Origin: Gammaproteobacteria bacterium
GTDB lineage: Bacteria; Pseudomonadota; Gammaproteobacteria; Steroidobacterales; Steroidobacteraceae
Length of the DNA: 64,000 bases
Direction of reading: 5' to 3'
NCBI GenBank assembly: GCA_017577615.1
Contig: PKRE01000007.1
Span: 124,001 to 188,000 of the forward strand
Shown in pieces: positions 60,762 to 64,000 of the stretch. The position numbers and the translations under genes are program-made. A model generated the notes under the pieces. The model was not told the DNA's origin. It searched no databases and saw only the letters and a list, made by a program, of their open reading frames with translations. The first letter of the stretch is position 1; every line of letters begins with the position of its first letter.

Positions 60762-60828
60762 ATCAAAATTAACAATACAAATATGCTGGGCCAAGCTTTG
60801 TGCGGACTTGCAGCAAGAGACTGTTCGC

Positions 60829-61530
60829 ATGGCTGGATTTGATAAACGCGTTAACAGCCTGGAAGAGGCCCTGCAGGGTCTCACAGACAACATGACCATC
60901 ATCGTTGGAGGGTTCGGACTTTGCGGCATCCCGGAGAACCTCATCGCTCAGATCGCTCGCATGGGCGTCAAGGGGCTCACCGTCGTCTCCAACAATTGCG
61001 GCGTCGATGACTTCGGCCTCGGCCTTCTGCTGCACAAACGGCAAATCAAGAAGATGATCGCTTCCTACGTCGGCGAGAATGCCACGTTCGAGCGGCAGCT
61101 TCTCTCCGGTGAGCTCGAGGTGGAGCTCGTCCCGCAGGGCACTCTGGCGGAACGCATTCGCGCGGGCGGCGCGGGCATCCCTGCGTTCTACACGGCGACC
61201 GGTTACGGAACACCGGTTGCAGAAGGCAAGGAAGTCCGCGCCTTCTGTGGCCGTAACTACATTCTCGAACGAGCCATCACCGGCGATTTCGCGCTCATCA
61301 AGGGCTGGAAAGCGGACTGGTACGGCAACATCGTCTATCGCTACACCGCCAGGAACTTCAATCCTGCCGTTGCGACGGCAGGGCGTATCACAGTCGCCGA
61401 AGTCGAGGAGATCGTAGAGCCAGGCCAATTGGATCCGAACGAAATCCACACACCCGGCATCTACGTCGATCGGCTCATCCAAGGCACATTCGAGAAGCGG
61501 ATTGAACGACGCACCACGCGACCCAGCTGA
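60829..61530 (+). CDS. scoA: 3-oxoacid CoA-transferase subunit A
   Basis: A 233-residue subunit of succinyl-CoA:3-ketoacid CoA-transferase, which activates acetoacetate with CoA from succinyl-CoA. The glycine loop GGFGLCGIPENLI and SNNCGVDDFGLGLLL are family signatures, with GTLAERIRAGGAGIPAFYT following. The ATG at 60829 begins MAGFDKRV; a TTG at 60808 is in frame. scoB begins 8 bases after its stop. Confidence 0.94.
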   Translation: MAGFDKRVNSLEEALQGLTDNMTIIVGGFGLCGIPENLIAQIARMGVKGLTVVSNNCGVDDFGLGLLLHKRQIKKMIASYVGENATFERQLLSGELEVELVPQGTLAERIRAGGAGIPAFYTATGYGTPVAEGKEVRAFCGRNYILERAITGDFALIKGWKADWYGNIVYRYTARNFNPAVATAGRITVAEVEEIVEPGQLDPNEIHTPGIYVDRLIQGTFEKRIERRTTRPS

Positions 61531-61538
61531 GACGAACC

Positions 61539-62192
61539 ATGGCACTGACACGCGAGCAAATGGCACAGCGTGCCGCACGCGAGCTGCGCGACGGCGATTA
61601 CGTCAATCTCGGCATCGGCATTCCAACGCTGGTGGCCAACTATGTGCCGCCCGGCATCGACGTCATGTTTCATTCGGAGAACGGATTGATCGGCGTCGGA
61701 CCGTTCCCAACAGAGGACGAGATCGATGCCGACTTGATCAATGCCGGGAAGCAAACGATCACGGCGCGAGTCGGGGCAGCCGTGTTCTCGTCCGAGGAGT
61801 CCTTCGCGATGATTCGCGGCGGTCACATCGACCTGACGATCCTCGGCGCGTTCGAGGTGGACATCGAAGGCAATCTCGCCTCCTGGATGATCCCTGGCAA
61901 GATGGTGAAGGGTATGGGCGGCGCAATGGATCTGGCAGCGGGCGCCACCAACATTCTCGTCGTCATGACACATGCAATCGATGGCAAGTCGAAGTTGCTC
62001 AATCGTTGCACGCTGCCCTTGACCGGTCGCGGCTGTGTCCGACGCGTGCTCACCGATCTCGCCTACCTCGACATCGCCGACGGCGCGTTCATCCTGCGTG
62101 AGCGAGCGCCGGGCGTCAGCATCGAAGAGATCAAGAGCAAGACCGAGGGCCGTCTGATCATTCCGGACTCGGTGCCCGAGATGCAGTTGTGA
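61539..62192 (+). CDS. scoB: 3-oxoacid CoA-transferase subunit B
   Basis: A 217-residue subunit carrying the catalytic Glu47 in FHSENGLIG, which forms the enzyme-CoA thioester. GIGIPTLVANYVP and the C-terminal MTHAIDGKSKLL region are typical. The thiolase gene follows at once, so the three genes form an acetoacetate-to-acetyl-CoA operon. Confidence 0.94.
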   Translation: MALTREQMAQRAARELRDGDYVNLGIGIPTLVANYVPPGIDVMFHSENGLIGVGPFPTEDEIDADLINAGKQTITARVGAAVFSSEESFAMIRGGHIDLTILGAFEVDIEGNLASWMIPGKMVKGMGGAMDLAAGATNILVVMTHAIDGKSKLLNRCTLPLTGRGCVRRVLTDLAYLDIADGAFILRERAPGVSIEEIKSKTEGRLIIPDSVPEMQL

Positions 62193-62215
62193 GTTACAGG
62201 ATGGGAACATCAAAG

Positions 62216-63391
62216 ATGCACGACGTCGTCATTGTCGCAGCCACTCGCACCGCCATCGGCGCGTTCAATGGGGCTCTCGCGGACGTGCCCGCGGTCGACC
62301 TCGGTGCGACAGTGCTGCGCGCTCTGCTGGAAAAAACAGGAATCGCGGCAGAGACGGTCGATGAGGTCGTCATGGGTCAGGTGTTGACTGCTGGCGCTGG
62401 ACAGAATCCTGCCCGGCAAGCTGCCATCAAGGCCGGACTGCCGGTGACCGTGCCAGCGATGACGGTCAACAAGGTGTGTGGCTCTGGGCTGGCTGCCGTC
62501 CGCCTCGCCGCGCAATCGATCCGACTCGGCGAAGCGCAGATCGCGATCGCCGGCGGAATGGAAAGCATGAGCCAAGCCCCGCACATCGTGACCGGCATGC
62601 GAGGGGGCGTGCGCATGGGGCATCAAACCATGCTCGACTCCATGATCGCCGATGGACTTTGGGACGCGTTTAACGATTGTCACATGGGCGTGACGGCGGA
62701 GAATCTCGCCAAACGTCACAACATCTCGCGCGAGCAGCAGGATCAATACGCACTCCTCTCGCAACGACGCGCAGCGCAAGCGATTGAGCAGGGCCACTTC
62801 GCTTCGCAGATCACGCCCGTGATAGTGAAGAGGAAAAAGGAAAGCGTCACGTTCGATCGCGACGAGCAACCGCGGCCGGACAGCACCATGGAAGCGCTTG
62901 CCAAGCTACGACCCGTCTTCGACCCCAACGGCACCGTGACGGCCGGTAACGCCTCCACCCTCAATGACGGCGCCGCCGCCGTGATGTTGATGAGCGCGCA
63001 GCGCGCCGCAGAGCTCGGCGTGTCAGTCATGGCGCGCATTGCTGGCTATGCGAGCGCGGGCGTCGATCCAGCATACATGGGGGAAGGCCCCGTGCCTGCA
63101 ACACGGCGCTGCTTGGAAAAGCTTGGCTGGGATCTGGGCTCGGTGGACCTGATTGAGGCGAACGAGGCGTTCGCCGCGCAATCACTGACGGTGGTCAAGG
63201 AACTCGGGCTCGACGTCTCGAAAGTGAACGTGAACGGTGGCGCGATTGCGCTAGGCCATCCGATCGGTGCGTCCGGCTGCCGGATTCTCGTGACGCTTCT
63301 CTATGAGATGGAGCGTCGTGACGTTCGCCGCGGGCTCGCCACGCTTTGCATCGGCGGCGGCCAAGGTATTGCGCTCGCTGTCGAACGGTGA
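62216..63391 (+). CDS. Acetyl-CoA C-acetyltransferase (thiolase)
   Basis: A 391-residue thiolase. The acyl-accepting Cys88 lies in VNKVCGSG; the C-terminal GGAIALGHPIGASG supplies His, and CIGGGQGIA the second Cys. In this operon it should cleave acetoacetyl-CoA to two acetyl-CoA. The ATG at 62216 is preferred; ATG 62201 and GTG 62189 are in frame, the latter overlapping scoB. Confidence 0.94.
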   Translation: MHDVVIVAATRTAIGAFNGALADVPAVDLGATVLRALLEKTGIAAETVDEVVMGQVLTAGAGQNPARQAAIKAGLPVTVPAMTVNKVCGSGLAAVRLAAQSIRLGEAQIAIAGGMESMSQAPHIVTGMRGGVRMGHQTMLDSMIADGLWDAFNDCHMGVTAENLAKRHNISREQQDQYALLSQRRAAQAIEQGHFASQITPVIVKRKKESVTFDRDEQPRPDSTMEALAKLRPVFDPNGTVTAGNASTLNDGAAAVMLMSAQRAAELGVSVMARIAGYASAGVDPAYMGEGPVPATRRCLEKLGWDLGSVDLIEANEAFAAQSLTVVKELGLDVSKVNVNGGAIALGHPIGASGCRILVTLLYEMERRDVRRGLATLCIGGGQGIALAVER

Positions 63392-63433
63392 CGTGCGCTT
63401 CGCACAGCGGCACAGTCACCGTCCGCCTACAGC

Positions 63434-64000
63434 CTATTTAAACGTCGGCATCGTGAACTCCGCCTCGCCGCCTGCGCTCTCCGGCCAACGTTGGGTCACA
63501 CTCTTCAGGCGCGTGTAGAAGCGGACACCTTCCAGTCCGTAGATGTGGTGATCGCCGAACAGCGAGCTGCGCCAGCCACCGAAGCTGTAGTAGGCCGCCG
63601 GCACGGGCAGTGGCACATTGATGCCCACCATGCCGACCTCGATCTGTGAGGCGAACGCGCGCGCGACTCGGCCGCTGTTCGTGAAGACTGCGGTGCCGTT
63701 TGCATACGGATGCGCATTGATGAGCCGCACCGCTTCGCTCAAGCTCTGCACACGAACGACACACAGCACAGGACCGAAGATCTCTTCTCGGTAGATGCGC
63801 ATGTGCGGCTGCACGGCATCGAACAAGGTCCCTCCCAGGTAGAACCCCCCTTCACCGCCCGGCACTTGGATCGTTCTGCCATCGACGATCAGCCGTGCTC
63901 CCTCCTCTACGCCTGTAGCGATGTACTCCTTCACGCGCTGCAGATGCTCGTCGCTCACGAGCGGTCCCATCTCCGTGCGTTCGTCGTCCGGTGGACCCAC
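63434..64000 (-). CDS. mmsA: CoA-acylating methylmalonate-semialdehyde dehydrogenase, C-terminal part
   Basis: The 188 C-terminal residues of an aldehyde-dehydrogenase-fold enzyme; the gene runs off the right edge, so the active-site Cys is not visible. YREEIFGPVLCVVRV, NPLPVPAAYYSFGGWRSSLFGD-like wording (here INVPLPVPAAYYSFGGW) and the ending RFYTRLKSVTQRWP are characteristic of MmsA. It converts methylmalonate semialdehyde from valine to propionyl-CoA, in line with the E1/E2 genes. It converges on the thiolase gene with 42 bases between. Confidence 0.9.
   Translation of the reverse strand: MGPPDDERTEMGPLVSDEHLQRVKEYIATGVEEGARLIVDGRTIQVPGGEGGFYLGGTLFDAVQPHMRIYREEIFGPVLCVVRVQSLSEAVRLINAHPYANGTAVFTNSGRVARAFASQIEVGMVGINVPLPVPAAYYSFGGWRSSLFGDHHIYGLEGVRFYTRLKSVTQRWPESAGGEAEFTMPTFK

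Overview
This 64-kb window is chromosomal DNA from a GC-rich gammaproteobacterium. The best evidence is the block tRNA-Met / ychF / pth / rplY / prs / tRNA-Gln / ispE / lolB / TPR lipoprotein diverging from hemA-prfA, which keeps the Pseudomonas-type order. The lifestyle genes (tyrosine and branched-chain keto-acid catabolism, a 180-kDa NAD-glutamate dehydrogenase, a DNA polymerase II, a TonB receptor, and runs of GGCTGGGG/ATTCCC-type intergenic repeats) point to a free-living heterotroph near the Xanthomonadales/Nevskiales/Steroidobacteraceae. That placement is inference from gene content.\n\nLayout. 0-2 kb: a frameshifted OmpA-like (PdsO-type) gene and an SDR oxidoreductase. 2-16.6 kb: housekeeping genes for translation, PRPP, isoprenoid, lipoprotein sorting and haem, with a reverse-transsulfuration pair (cystathionine beta-synthase and gamma-lyase) inserted between prfA and prmC, then a cyclophilin and mtgA. 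16.7-24.4 kb: homogentisate pathway (hppD, hmgA, FAH hydrolase), a divergent MarR regulator, and 2-oxoacid dehydrogenase E1alpha/E1beta/E2. 24.6-30.8 kb: gdhB, gpmA, ferredoxin. 30.8-35.1 kb: a thiamine salvage operon behind a TPP riboswitch (TonB receptor, small thiamine-binding protein, PnuC-family transporter, sugar/choline-kinase-fold kinase). 35-45 kb: PhzF, a soluble tandem ABC protein, an eroded HDOD gene, a NodIJ/YadGH-like exporter, a YebC paralogue, exonuclease III, a ZIP transporter and a HAD hydrolase. 45-49 kb: mipA-DUF3019-response regulator-sensor kinase. 49-57 kb: small-domain genes, cyclopropane synthase, DNA polymerase II, and a PA2779/PA2778 pair. 57.5-59.3 kb: a RES-Xre toxin-antitoxin module beside tRNA-Arg. 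59.4-64 kb: VOC protein, LysR, 3-oxoacid CoA-transferase, thiolase, and the C-terminal part of mmsA.\n\nHow the parts fit. Tyrosine is degraded through 4-hydroxyphenylpyruvate and homogentisate to fumarate and acetoacetate; the CoA-transferase and thiolase at the right end would turn acetoacetate into acetyl-CoA, while the E1/E2 genes and mmsA fit branched-chain amino-acid breakdown. The thiamine operon feeds TPP to E1-type enzymes such as the one encoded here.\n\nMost notable non-genic features: a translational TPP-riboswitch switch that can be drawn to base-pair resolution; a family of GC-rich repeats that often form perfect 15-17-bp inverted repeats next to genes; a five-run G-quadruplex motif touching the sensor-kinase start codon; and a double-glycine motif in the PA2779-like protein next to its C39-like peptidase. 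No CRISPR array, IS element, rRNA or replication origin was seen.
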